DNA of 7,160 nt from contig JAEXEM010000119.1 of NCBI GenBank assembly GCA_023401045.1, positions 1-7,160 of the forward strand. Reading direction: 5' to 3'. Position 1 is the stretch's first letter. Every line of letters starts with the position of its first letter. The DNA is from Actinomycetes bacterium. GTDB lineage: Bacteria; Actinomycetota; Actinomycetes; Actinomycetales; Cellulomonadaceae. Below, in pieces: positions 1 to 6,994 of this stretch. The position numbers were made by a program, and so were the translations under genes. Below the pieces are notes generated by a model. It was not told the origin of the DNA. It saw only the letters and a list, made by a program, of their open reading frames with translations, and ran no database searches.

Positions 1-293
1 ACCGTGGCCTCCGCGCACGCCCGCAGGTCCGGGCCCGGCGTCCCGAGGTTGACGAGCACCGCCCCGGCGGCACCGGCGAGCTCCTCGGCCTCGCCTGGCA
101 CGGCGGCCATCGCGGGCGAGGCGCCGACGGCGAGCAGGGTGTTGGCGACGAGGTTCGTCGTCACCTCGTTCGTCAGGCACTGGACCAGTGGCGTGCGGGC
201 GCGCAGGTCCGCGAGCGCGGCCCCGGCGCGTCCCGCGAGCGCGGCGGGCGGCCCGCCGGGGGTGGATCCGGACGTGGGGACGGCAGACGTCAT
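1..293 (-). CDS. thiM: Hydroxyethylthiazole kinase ThiM, N-terminal part (runs off the left edge)
   Basis: Reading the minus strand from the ATG at 293 gives 97 open codons to the window edge. ThiM phosphorylates the thiazole alcohol 4-methyl-5-(2-hydroxyethyl)thiazole with ATP, a cytoplasmic thiamin-salvage step. Seen: after a Pro/Gly/Ala-rich extension of about 30 residues comes [13 protein letters not shown] (residues 35-47), then [13 protein letters not shown] (50-62), an acidic EAEELAG stretch (68-74) and VLVNLGT (79-85). In order and spacing these match the conserved ThiM N-terminal core; the Met of GASPAM (M62) is, from memory, a substrate-contacting residue in the family. The ATP-binding C-terminal half, roughly 170 residues, lies outside the window. 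The start is chosen because GAAGGG (308-303) lies 9 nt upstream. An in-frame ATG three codons earlier (302-300) directly abuts that Shine-Dalgarno and is less likely. The upstream TPP riboswitch independently supports a thiamin role. Partners such as thiD or thiE may follow to the left but are not visible. Confidence 0.93.
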   Translation of the reverse strand, partial: MTSAVPTSGSTPGGPPAALAGRAGAALADLRARTPLVQCLTNEVTTNLVANTLLAVGASPAMAAVPGEAEELAGAAGAVLVNLGTPGPDLRACAEAT

Positions 294-297
294 GAGG

Positions 298-377
298 GAC
301 ATCCCTTCGCTCGTGCTAACGAGATCAGGTTCGACGGGTGTGATCTCAGCCCTGCCGGTTGCAGGGCACCCCGTGTC
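298..377 (-). ncRNA. TPP riboswitch (THI element) controlling thiM
   Basis: On the minus strand the leader of thiM carries the TPP aptamer landmarks in the right order. P1 can form from GACA (377-374) with UGUC (301-298). It is followed by CGGGGUGCC, then P3, a 7-bp stem GCCCUGC (367-361) with GCAGGGC (355-349) closing a 5-nt loop. Next come the invariant CUGAGA (349-344), ACCCGUCGAACCUGAUC (339-323), a 5-bp stem CUCGU/ACGAG (323-319 with 314-310), and the terminal GCGAAGGGAU (310-301). These are the pyrimidine-sensing and pyrophosphate-sensing arms of the known aptamer. The aptamer ends only 4 nt before the thiM ATG, and the ribosome binding site GAAGGG lies inside its 3' strand. The likely control is therefore translational: bound TPP holds the site in the folded aptamer and lowers ThiM synthesis. 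I see no separate terminator hairpin between aptamer and gene. Confidence 0.95.
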
Positions 378-386
378 TCGGCACCG

Positions 387-392
387 ACCCTA
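387..392 (-). promoter_or_regulatory. Candidate -10 element for the riboswitch-thiM transcript
   Basis: The minus strand reads TAGGGT (392-387), which fits the actinobacterial TAnnnT -10 pattern. Transcription starting about 7-9 bases downstream would begin near 380-378, exactly where the P1 stem of the TPP aptamer begins. No good -35 hexamer is visible at 16-18 bp; GC-rich actinobacterial promoters often lack one. The positional fit to the aptamer is the main support. Confidence 0.5.
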
Positions 393-393
393 G

Positions 394-407
394 ACCCGCA
401 CGCGGGT
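394..407. promoter_or_regulatory. Perfect inverted repeat in the thiM promoter spacer (possible operator)
   Basis: ACCCGC (394-399), a 2-bp centre, then GCGGGT (402-407) form a perfect dyad. It sits just upstream of the candidate thiM -10 box, where a -10/-35 spacer would be. A protein bound here could block the thiM promoter. In DNA this GC-rich, short dyads also arise by chance, so the call is tentative. Confidence 0.25.
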
Positions 408-485
408 GACGGTGCGCGCCGGTCTCGACGGGTGGACGTCCCGGACGAGCGGCGCGAACCGGGCACGGGCAGCGGCGCGCGGGGC

Positions 486-491
486 TACGCT
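486..491 (+). promoter_or_regulatory. Candidate -10 element for the trpB-like gene
   Basis: TACGCT fits TAnnnT and lies about 75 bp upstream of the chosen ATG at 567. No convincing -35 hexamer is seen. The rest of the 381-566 divergent region holds no credible gene; it contains the thiM promoter side, this candidate and the leader of the trpB-like gene. Confidence 0.25.
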
Positions 492-557
492 CGCGCTGCG
501 GGTCGCCGAGGTCCCGACGGTCCGCGACGCACCTGCGCGCGAGCGCCCGACGACTGC

Positions 558-561
558 GAGG
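558..561 (+). promoter_or_regulatory. Ribosome binding site deciding the trpB-like start
   Basis: GAGG (558-561, in the context GCGAGG) lies 5 nt upstream of the ATG at 567. The open frame extends upstream to an ATG at 432, but the added residues are Arg/Gly/Pro-rich with no family similarity. This site and the usual length of the family favour 567. Confidence 0.65.
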
Positions 562-566
562 CGTTG

Positions 567-1880
567 ATGACCACCTCCCCCGGAGCCACCCGGCTGCCGC
601 TCACCGACCCGGGCGGCACGGGCGTGCCGTCGACCGTGCCGACGCACTGGTACAACCTCGCGGCGGACCTGCCCGAGCCGTGCCCGCCTGCCCTGCACCC
701 GGGCACGCGCGAGCCGCTCACCCCCGACGACCTCGCACCGCTGTTCCCCATGGCGCTCATCGCCCAGGAGGTCTCGACCGAGCGCTGGGTCGAGATCCCG
801 CAGACCGTGCGCGAGGTCTACGCGCTCTGGCGGCCGTCGCCGCTCGTGCGGGCGCGGCGTCTCGAGCGTGCGCTCGGCACGCCGGCGAAGATCTTCTACA
901 AGTACGAGGGCGTCTCCCCCGCGGGCTCGCACAAGCCGAACACCGCGGTCGCGCAGGCGTACTACAACGCCGTCGAGGGCACCACCCGCCTGACGACCGA
1001 GACCGGCGCCGGTCAGTGGGGGGCGTCGCTGTCGATGGCCTGCGCGCTGCTCGGCCTCGAGTGCGAGGTGTGGCAGGTGCGGGCGTCGTACGACGCCAAG
1101 CCGTACCGGCGGATGCAGATGGAGACGTACGGCGCGACGTGCCACCCCTCGCCGTCCGACCTCACCGAGGCGGGGCGCGCGATGCTCGCCGCGGACCCGA
1201 CGACGACGGGCTCGCTCGGCATGGCGATCAGCGAGGCGGTCGAGTCGGCGGCGAAGGACCCGTCCGCGCACTACGCGCTGGGCTCGGTGCTCAACCACGT
1301 CCTGCTGCACCAGAGCGTCATCGGTGTCGAGGCACTCGCGCAGCTCGACGAGATCGGCGAGAGCGCCGACGTCGTCTTCGGGTGCGCCGGCGGCGGCTCG
1401 AACCTCGGCGGGCTGTCGTTCCCCTTCCTCGGCCGCAACCTGCGCGACGGCACGACGACCCGGGTCGTCGCGTGCGAGCCGGCGGCGTGCCCGTCGCTCA
1501 CGCAGGGCGAGTACCGGTACGACTTCGGCGACGTCGCGGGGCTGACGCCGCTGCTCAAGATGCACACGCTCGGCAAGGACTTCGTCCCGCCGCCCATCCA
1601 CGCCGGGGGCCTGCGCTACCACGGCATGGCGCCGATGGTGTCGCACGCCTACGCGCTCGGGCTCATGGAGGCCGTCGCCGTCGACCAGGAGACGGCGTTC
1701 GCGGGCGGGATCGAGTTCGCGCGCGCCGAGGGCATCGTCCCGGCGCCGGAGTCGACGCACGCGGTCGCCGCGGCGCTCGCCCACGCCCGCGCCGCGACGA
1801 CGGACGAGACGATCGTCATCGGGCTCTCCGGGAACGGCGTGCTCGACCTGCCCGCGTACCAGGAGTACGTCGGGCGCTGA
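567..1880 (+). CDS. trpB: TrpB2-type tryptophan synthase beta-like PLP enzyme
   Basis: This 437-residue protein is a fold-type II PLP enzyme of the TrpB2 (TrpB-related) group, which makes tryptophan from indole and serine or acts alone on serine-like substrates. Seen: GSHKPNTA (120-127), where K123 should bind [11 protein letters not shown] (145-152), with E145 at the catalytic Glu position; the PLP-phosphate loop [10 protein letters not shown] (273-282); PAPESTHA (392-399); and SGNGVLDL (421-428), with S421 expected near the PLP pyridine nitrogen. The N-terminal THWYNL (26-31) and the stretch [26 protein letters not shown] (328-353) are typical of TrpB2 and absent from ordinary TrpB1. Its length suits TrpB2, which is longer than TrpB1 (about 400). 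All expected catalytic residues are present. It is monocistronic here, with no trpA or indole-glycerol-phosphate synthase beside it, and TrpB2 proteins generally lack the TrpA-contacting features. Whether it serves tryptophan synthesis, indole salvage or another beta-replacement is not decided by the sequence. Confidence 0.93.
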   Translation: MTTSPGATRLPLTDPGGTGVPSTVPTHWYNLAADLPEPCPPALHPGTREPLTPDDLAPLFPMALIAQEVSTERWVEIPQTVREVYALWRPSPLVRARRLERALGTPAKIFYKYEGVSPAGSHKPNTAVAQAYYNAVEGTTRLTTETGAGQWGASLSMACALLGLECEVWQVRASYDAKPYRRMQMETYGATCHPSPSDLTEAGRAMLAADPTTTGSLGMAISEAVESAAKDPSAHYALGSVLNHVLLHQSVIGVEALAQLDEIGESADVVFGCAGGGSNLGGLSFPFLGRNLRDGTTTRVVACEPAACPSLTQGEYRYDFGDVAGLTPLLKMHTLGKDFVPPPIHAGGLRYHGMAPMVSHAYALGLMEAVAVDQETAFAGGIEFARAEGIVPAPESTHAVAAALAHARAATTDETIVIGLSGNGVLDLPAYQEYVGR

Positions 1881-1894
1881 CGACGGCACCACCC

Positions 1895-1910
1895 GCCCGT
1901 GCGCACGGGC
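1895..1910. terminator. Short perfect palindrome / hairpin after the trpB-like gene
   Basis: GCCCGT (1895-1900), loop GCGC, ACGGGC (1905-1910) form a 6-bp stem that is a perfect 16-nt palindrome. It starts 14 nt after the trpB-like stop codon and precedes the larger stem-loop. It has no U tract, so it may be an accessory 3'-end hairpin rather than a terminator by itself. Confidence 0.4.
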
Positions 1911-1917
1911 GACGCGT

Positions 1918-1959
1918 GACGACGGGCCCGCCCCCGACGAAGGGGACGGGCCCGTCGTC
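1918..1959. terminator. Bidirectional stem-loop terminator between convergent genes
   Basis: GACGACGGGCCCG (1918-1930) pairs perfectly with CGGGCCCGTCGTC (1947-1959) for 13 bp. After one C-A mismatch the stem continues for 4 more C-G pairs (1932-1935 with 1942-1945), closing a 6-nt loop. It lies 37 nt after the trpB-like stop and 8 nt after the stop of the convergent nuclease gene, so it can serve both transcripts. There is no run of T on either side, as is common for actinobacterial terminators. Confidence 0.85.
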
Positions 1960-1967
1960 GCCCCACG

Positions 1968-4900
1968 TCAGCCGCGGACGCTCACGGCCCGGCTCGCGCT
2001 CCCTGCGACGTTCTGCGGGTCGGACGGCACGAACACCGCGGTGAGCCGGTGCGCGCCGGACCCGAGGTCACGGGGCACCGTCCCGATGGCGACGCCGAGC
2101 ACGACGGTCGCCCGGGAGACGACCCGGTCACCCTCGCGCAGCTCGACGGTGCCCGACGCGAGCGCACGGGAGTCGAGGCCGACGGTCGCGACCCATGTCG
2201 AGGGCAGCAGACGCGGCAGCGGCGACTGCAGGACGGTGAGGGACGTCGTGCTCGCCGCCTGCTCGACCGTCACCGTCACCGGCTGCGACGTCGAGCCCGC
2301 GAGCACCGCGTTCCCGCCGTACACCGCGACGACCTCGTAGGTGCCGGCCGGTGTCGAGGCGGGCAGCGTGACGGTCGCCCGACCACCGCGCAGCGTCGCG
2401 GTGCCGAACGACCGGTCACCGGCCGACAGCTCGACGGTGCCCGAGACGGCCGTCGGGCCGGTGACCGTCGCGACGAGCCGCACGCGCTGCCCGTGCGCGC
2501 CGTGCACCTGGGTGTCGGGCGACGCGGTGAGCGTCGTCGTCGACGCGGGCAGCCCCGCCTCGACGGTGACGGGCACCGTCGCCGTCGTGCCGCTGGGCGC
2601 CGCGACGACCGTGAGGAGGTGCTCGCCGGGCTCGGCGCCCGCCGGCACGGTCACGGTCACCTGCGCCGAGGCGTCCGGCCCGTCGCCCCGCACGAGCGGG
2701 AACGTGCCGAGCGACTCCTCGCCCCACAGCACCTCGACCTGCGTGTTCTCGGGGGCGCCGAGGCTCGTGAGGTTGATCCCGCCGACGGTGAACGACAGCT
2801 CCTCGCCCGGTGCGACCGGCTCGTCGAGCGCCGGGACGGCGACCGCCCGCTCCGCGACGTCCGGGGAGATCCCCGGGTGCGCCTCGAGGTAGGCGATCCA
2901 CGCGTCCCGGTCGATGAGCCCCGAGTCGGCCGTCCCCGTGCCCTCGGCGAGGACCCGGAAGTTGTCCCCGCCCTGGGCGAGGAACGAGAACGTGCCGATG
3001 CGGTAGTCGGCGTCGAGGTCGATCGGCGCGCCGTCGACGGTGACCGACGTGATGCGGTCGCCGAGCGGGCGGGACGCGTCGTACGTGTACGAGACGTTCT
3101 CCGACAGCCCGAGCTGGAGGTACGGCCGGCTCGGGATCGTGCCGTCGGCGTTCGTCTGCCACTGCTGCTCGAGCATCGTCACGACCTGCGCACCGGTGAG
3201 GGTGGTCGTCCAGAGGTTGTTGACGAACGGCAGCACCGCGTTGGCCTCGGCGTACGTGATGACGCCGTCGGGCGCGTGGAGCAGCTCGGCGCGCAGACCA
3301 CCGGGGTTGACGACGCCGATGTCGGCGCCGCCACGCTCCGGCGACGCCAGCGTGTCGAGCAGGGCGTCGGCGACGAGGCTGCCGAGCGTCGACTCGCGGC
3401 TGCGGTCGTCGCGACCGGTCGTCGTGCCCGGGGCCGAGCCCTGGTAGACGCCGTCGACGTACGCGCCGCCGCTGAACGCGGTCGTCACGTCGGCCGTCAC
3501 CGAGCCGACCGGCTCGGCGCCGACCTCCTGCGCGTACGCGAGGGCCGCGGCGACGATCGCCTGGACCTCGGCGACCCGCGGGTAGGCCGCGACGAGCTCG
3601 GCGTCCGCGGTCGTCGTGCGGGCGACGTTCTCCGCCGTCACCGCCGTGACCTCGTCCGTCGCCGGGTCGTACGTGAGCACGACCTTGCCGAGGAGCTCGC
3701 CGTAGGAGCCGGTCTGGACGACCGGCCGCCGCACGTCGCCGTCCCCCGCGAGCCACGCGTACTGCTTGTGCGTGTGGCCCGTGAAGACGACGTCGACCGC
3801 GGGGTCCGTCGCCGTGACGATCTGCGCGAACGCACCACCCGCGGCGACCTCCTCCTCGAGCGTGGAGCCGTCCGGCGTCCCGGCGCCCGCACCCTCGTGG
3901 TACTGCGCGACGAGGACGTCCGCCTCACCGTTCGACTCGTCGCCGTCGGTGAGCTGCGCGGCGACGCGGTTGACCGCCTCGACGGGGTCGCCGAAGTCGA
4001 GCGTCGCGATGCCGCCCGGTGTGACGAGCGTCGGCGTCTCCTCCGTGACGGCGCCGATGACGCCGACCGTCACCCCGCCCATGTCGATGAGCGCGTACTC
4101 GTCGAGCGCCGGCGTCGTCGTGCCCTTCGCGTAGACGTTCGCCCCCAGGTAGGCGAACTCGGCGTTCTCACCGCCGGCGACGACACGGTCGACGAGGTCG
4201 TCGTACCCCTTGTCGAGCTCGTGGTTGCCGATGGCCGCCGCGCGCAGGTCGAGTGCGTTGAGCACGTCGATCGTCGGCTGGTCGCCCTGCACGGCCGAGG
4301 CGAACAGCGAGGCGCCGATGTTGTCCCCCGCCGAGAGGAACGCGACGGGGCCGTCGGCGGCCGCGCGCTGCTGCTCGACCGTCCCCGCGAACTTCACCGT
4401 GTTGGCGTCGATGCGCCCGTGGAAGTCGTTGATGTTGAGGAACGTGAGGTCGACGGGGCCGTCGTTCGCGTCCCGGGCCGACAGGCCCACGACGACCGGG
4501 TCGTGGTCGGAGGACCGGTACGGGTCCGGGGCGTGGAACGTCGTGCCGTGGTAGCCGTACCGGCTGTACTCGAGCGCGATCGACTCCTCGGCGTTGATCT
4601 CCCACACGTCGGCGCCGGTCGCCCGCGCGGCCGCGGCCTCGTTGAGCAGGACGTGGTCGAGCGAGCCGGACAGGCCCTGGTAGGAGTACGAGTACTGCCC
4701 CGGCGCGAGCCGGGCGGCGGCGTCGACGTACCCCGCGTCGTAGAGCACCTGCAGCGGGTCCTCGTGCGTGTACGCGTTGAAGTCCCCGACGAGGGCCACC
4801 GCGGTCGCGTCGCCCTGGACCGTGGGGACCCAGTCGCGCAGCGCCGTCGCCTGGCGGACGCGGGACTCGTTGGAGGCGCCCTGGCCGTCACCGGCGTCCT

Positions 4901-6932
4901 CGTCGCCGGGCCACGGACCGGCCGAGCCCTTCGACTTGAGGTGGTTGACGACGACGAGGAACGGCTCGCCGCCGCCGGTCGGGGTGAAGACCTGGCCGAT
5001 CGGCTCGCGGGCGTTGCCGAACGCCTCGTCGTCACCGCTCTGGTCGCCCAGGGCCCGTGAGGCACCGGTGCGCTCGACCGCGGACGGCTGGTAGATGATC
5101 GCGTTGGTGATGACGTCCTGCTCGGCCGCCGGCGGCAGCTCGTCGGAGGAGGGCACGAACGCCCAGCGCTCCTCGCCGGCCGCCGCGTTGAGCGCCTCGA
5201 CGAGCGTCGCGAGCGCCTCGTCGGCCACCCCGTCGACGCGGGCCGAGTTCTCGATCTCCAGCAGCCCGACGACGTCGGCGTCGAGCGCGTCGATCGCGGC
5301 GACGATCTTGCTCTGCTGCCGCTCGAGGTCGGCCGCGTCCCACGCACCGCGCTGGTCGCAGCCCTCGCGCACCGTGACGGGCTCCCCGCCGGGGGCGGTG
5401 TAGGCGACGCACGAGGCGGTCTCCTCACCGAGGGTCGTGAAGTAGTTGAGGACGTTGAACGACGCGACGGACACGTCGCCGCCGACCGGCTCGGGCGCCG
5501 CCGTGCGGTCGTCCTCGAACGTCACCGGCGCCGGTCCGCCCGCGACGAGCGGGGTCGTCGGGTTGAGCTTCCACGTGCCGTTGCGCCAGTCGACGACGAG
5601 CGGCTCGGTCACCTGCACCGCCGCGCCGACGCGCACCGGGTTCTCGAGCGAGACGTACGGCGGCGTGAGGCCGCCGTTGCCGGAGCCGAGGTAGTTCGTC
5701 GACGCGCCGTCGTCGAGCACGACACCGCGCGCGGCGTTGTCGGCGGCGACCGCGGCGGCTTCCGGGGTGCCGGGCCGGGCGACCTCCGTCGGCTGCAGCA
5801 GCGGCGTCGTCCCGGTCGCCAGGCCGACCTCGCCGTACTGGTTCGTGCTGTACGTGTTCGAGACGGTGAGGTCTCCGGTCGGCAGGAAGAGCATCGACTC
5901 GAGGGCCTCACGGGCGGCGGCGTCCGCCGGCCACGCGGCGGTCACCGGCGTCGGCGCCTGCGCGGCCGGCAGCTCCTCGACGTCGGCGGTCGCCGCGACG
6001 CTGACCTGCGTGAGCCCGTTGAACTCCCCGACCTCGCCGGTGACGCGCAGGTGGGCACCCACCTCGACCCCGCCGACCGTGCTCGGGGAGTGGACGAAGA
6101 CGGCGTGGGACCCGCTGCGCACGGCGTCCCCGCCGGTGCCGGGCGTCTGCAGCACGTAGCCGGCGTACCCGCCGGTCGGGTACGCCGCGGTGACGACGCC
6201 GGAGGTCGTCACCCGACGCCCCACGAGCGGCGACGCGTCGCCGGTGCCCTGCACCTCGGCGATGGTCACCTCCTGCGGCGTCCCCGGCTCCCCCGGCGGC
6301 GTGCCGGCGGGCTGCGGGGTCGGCGCGCCGACCGCGAAGTCCGCGGCGTTGTCGGCGGTGTGCCCGTGGTCGGCGTCGCGCTGCACCGACGTCGCGTTCG
6401 TCGTCCCGGGCGCCGCGCCGGAGCCCGCGAACGACGACGCGCCCGACCCCCACCCGACGAGGTCGACGACGGTCTCGACCTGGGCGCACCCCGTGGCGCA
6501 CGTGAGCGCTGCCGTCCCGGCGACGAGCGCGACCTTGCCCGTCGTGCCGCTCATCGCCACACCGGTGCCCTCGAGGTCGACCGGCACGTCGGCCGCGGCG
6601 GTGTTCGTGCCGAAGGCCTGCCCGACGACGAACGTCCCGCCCGCCGGCACGCTGCCGGACAGCGGCGTCACCTGCCACGTGCTGCCCGCCGCCGACGCGT
6701 ACTGCAACGAGTACCCGGACAGGTCGGCGGGGGCGTCACCGGGGTTGTGCAGCTCGACGAAGTCACGGTCGAACGGCGCGCCGGAGTTGCCCCCGCCGCC
6801 GTACACCTCGTTGACGAGCAGGGGCGCGTCGGGCGACACCGCCGCCTGCGCGCCGCCGGCGGTGGCGACGCCACCGGTGAGCATCACGGCCAGGGCGGCG
6901 AGCGCCCCGGTGGACCGTCGTCGTGCGTGCAC
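1968..6932 (-). CDS. Secreted ExeM/NucH-type nuclease fused to UshA-type 5'-nucleotidase
   Basis: A 1654-residue exoenzyme from a GTG start. Residues 1-30 are a Sec signal peptide: HARRRS, a hydrophobic core, and cleavage after AQA. Next come a lamin-tail domain (about 36-200, LLVNEVYGGGGNSG at its start) with a CX3C pair at 145/149, and a YhcR-like OB-fold (about 222-318). The EEP nuclease (about 486-818) shows SFNVLNYF, LLEIEN (E559), NHLKSKG (H664), GDFNAY (D717, N719), SLDHVL (D759) and SSDHDPV (D809, H810). A metallophosphatase (about 827-1070) has NDFHG (D836, H838), AGDN (D870), GNHE (N903, H904), YHEG (H1012) and TGHTH (H1053, H1055), a complete dinuclear-metal set. The 5'-nucleotidase C domain (about 1138-1330) has NPGGLR and QGGDNF. 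Ig-like domains fill the C-terminus. Inferred role: cut extracellular DNA, then dephosphorylate the nucleotides. No LPXTG motif or C-terminal membrane segment is seen, so it is probably released. It appears monocistronic. Confidence 0.95.
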   Translation of the reverse strand: MHARRRSTGALAALAVMLTGGVATAGGAQAAVSPDAPLLVNEVYGGGGNSGAPFDRDFVELHNPGDAPADLSGYSLQYASAAGSTWQVTPLSGSVPAGGTFVVGQAFGTNTAAADVPVDLEGTGVAMSGTTGKVALVAGTAALTCATGCAQVETVVDLVGWGSGASSFAGSGAAPGTTNATSVQRDADHGHTADNAADFAVGAPTPQPAGTPPGEPGTPQEVTIAEVQGTGDASPLVGRRVTTSGVVTAAYPTGGYAGYVLQTPGTGGDAVRSGSHAVFVHSPSTVGGVEVGAHLRVTGEVGEFNGLTQVSVAATADVEELPAAQAPTPVTAAWPADAAAREALESMLFLPTGDLTVSNTYSTNQYGEVGLATGTTPLLQPTEVARPGTPEAAAVAADNAARGVVLDDGASTNYLGSGNGGLTPPYVSLENPVRVGAAVQVTEPLVVDWRNGTWKLNPTTPLVAGGPAPVTFEDDRTAAPEPVGGDVSVASFNVLNYFTTLGEETASCVAYTAPGGEPVTVREGCDQRGAWDAADLERQQSKIVAAIDALDADVVGLLEIENSARVDGVADEALATLVEALNAAAGEERWAFVPSSDELPPAAEQDVITNAIIYQPSAVERTGASRALGDQSGDDEAFGNAREPIGQVFTPTGGGEPFLVVVNHLKSKGSAGPWPGDEDAGDGQGASNESRVRQATALRDWVPTVQGDATAVALVGDFNAYTHEDPLQVLYDAGYVDAAARLAPGQYSYSYQGLSGSLDHVLLNEAAAARATGADVWEINAEESIALEYSRYGYHGTTFHAPDPYRSSDHDPVVVGLSARDANDGPVDLTFLNINDFHGRIDANTVKFAGTVEQQRAAADGPVAFLSAGDNIGASLFASAVQGDQPTIDVLNALDLRAAAIGNHELDKGYDDLVDRVVAGGENAEFAYLGANVYAKGTTTPALDEYALIDMGGVTVGVIGAVTEETPTLVTPGGIATLDFGDPVEAVNRVAAQLTDGDESNGEADVLVAQYHEGAGAGTPDGSTLEEEVAAGGAFAQIVTATDPAVDVVFTGHTHKQYAWLAGDGDVRRPVVQTGSYGELLGKVVLTYDPATDEVTAVTAENVARTTTADAELVAAYPRVAEVQAIVAAALAYAQEVGAEPVGSVTADVTTAFSGGAYVDGVYQGSAPGTTTGRDDRSRESTLGSLVADALLDTLASPERGGADIGVVNPGGLRAELLHAPDGVITYAEANAVLPFVNNLWTTTLTGAQVVTMLEQQWQTNADGTIPSRPYLQLGLSENVSYTYDASRPLGDRITSVTVDGAPIDLDADYRIGTFSFLAQGGDNFRVLAEGTGTADSGLIDRDAWIAYLEAHPGISPDVAERAVAVPALDEPVAPGEELSFTVGGINLTSLGAPENTQVEVLWGEESLGTFPLVRGDGPDASAQVTVTVPAGAEPGEHLLTVVAAPSGTTATVPVTVEAGLPASTTTLTASPDTQVHGAHGQRVRLVATVTGPTAVSGTVELSAGDRSFGTATLRGGRATVTLPASTPAGTYEVVAVYGGNAVLAGSTSQPVTVTVEQAASTTSLTVLQSPLPRLLPSTWVATVGLDSRALASGTVELREGDRVVSRATVVLGVAIGTVPRDLGSGAHRLTAVFVPSDPQNVAGSASRAVSVRG
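1974..2543 (-). repeat. Tandem Ig-like (Big_3-type) repeats at the C-terminus of the exoenzyme
   Basis: Two protein-level repeats of about 94 residues, at 2262-2543 and 1974-2258. Each begins ASTT(T/S)LT, has SGTVEL..GDR in the middle and ends in a V..V beta strand. The first is canonical, with GTYEVVAVYGGNAVLAGSTS; the second is diverged, with GAHRLTAVFVPSDPQNVAGSAS. A different beta-sandwich domain (protein residues about 1373-1458) separates them from the 5'-nucleotidase. Such domains usually act as spacers or as binders of cell-surface or matrix polymers. Confidence 0.7.
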
Positions 6933-6938
6933 GCAGAT

Positions 6939-6945
6939 CTCCTCC
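6939..6945 (-). promoter_or_regulatory. Ribosome binding site deciding the GTG start of the exoenzyme
   Basis: GGAGGAG (6945-6939) lies 6 nt upstream of the GTG at 6932. The frame stays open upstream to about 7022, but those 30 residues are not signal-like, whereas starting at 6932 gives a textbook signal peptide. Confidence 0.85.
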
Positions 6946-6994
6946 GTCGGGCACGGCGAGGGGCGGGTGGACCACGCCTCGTCGCGCAGGCAGC

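Noticed and set aside
4..393. Plus-strand 129-codon open frame at the left edge
   Set aside because: It overlaps thiM and the TPP riboswitch in antisense, and its Ala/Ser/Pro-rich product has no recognisable motif.
432..566. N-terminal extension of the trpB-like protein from an ATG at 432
   Set aside because: The 45 added residues are low-complexity Arg/Gly/Pro with no family similarity, and a good ribosome binding site precedes the ATG at 567.
390..1892. Minus-strand open frame of 500 codons opposite the trpB-like gene
   Set aside because: It is an Arg/Val/Asp-rich antisense shadow with no recognisable motif, lying entirely over a gene with intact PLP-enzyme motifs. Such frames are expected in very GC-rich coding DNA.
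1974..2543. Possible DNA-level tandem repeat or phase-variable tract in the Ig-like region
   Set aside because: The repeats are visible only at protein level and are diverged. No near-identical nucleotide units or homopolymer runs were seen.
2049..5060. Plus-strand open frame of 1003 codons opposite the exoenzyme
   Set aside because: Highly repetitive Arg/Val/Asp/Gly composition with no domain signature. It is antisense to well-supported nuclease and nucleotidase domains, so its length reflects codon bias.
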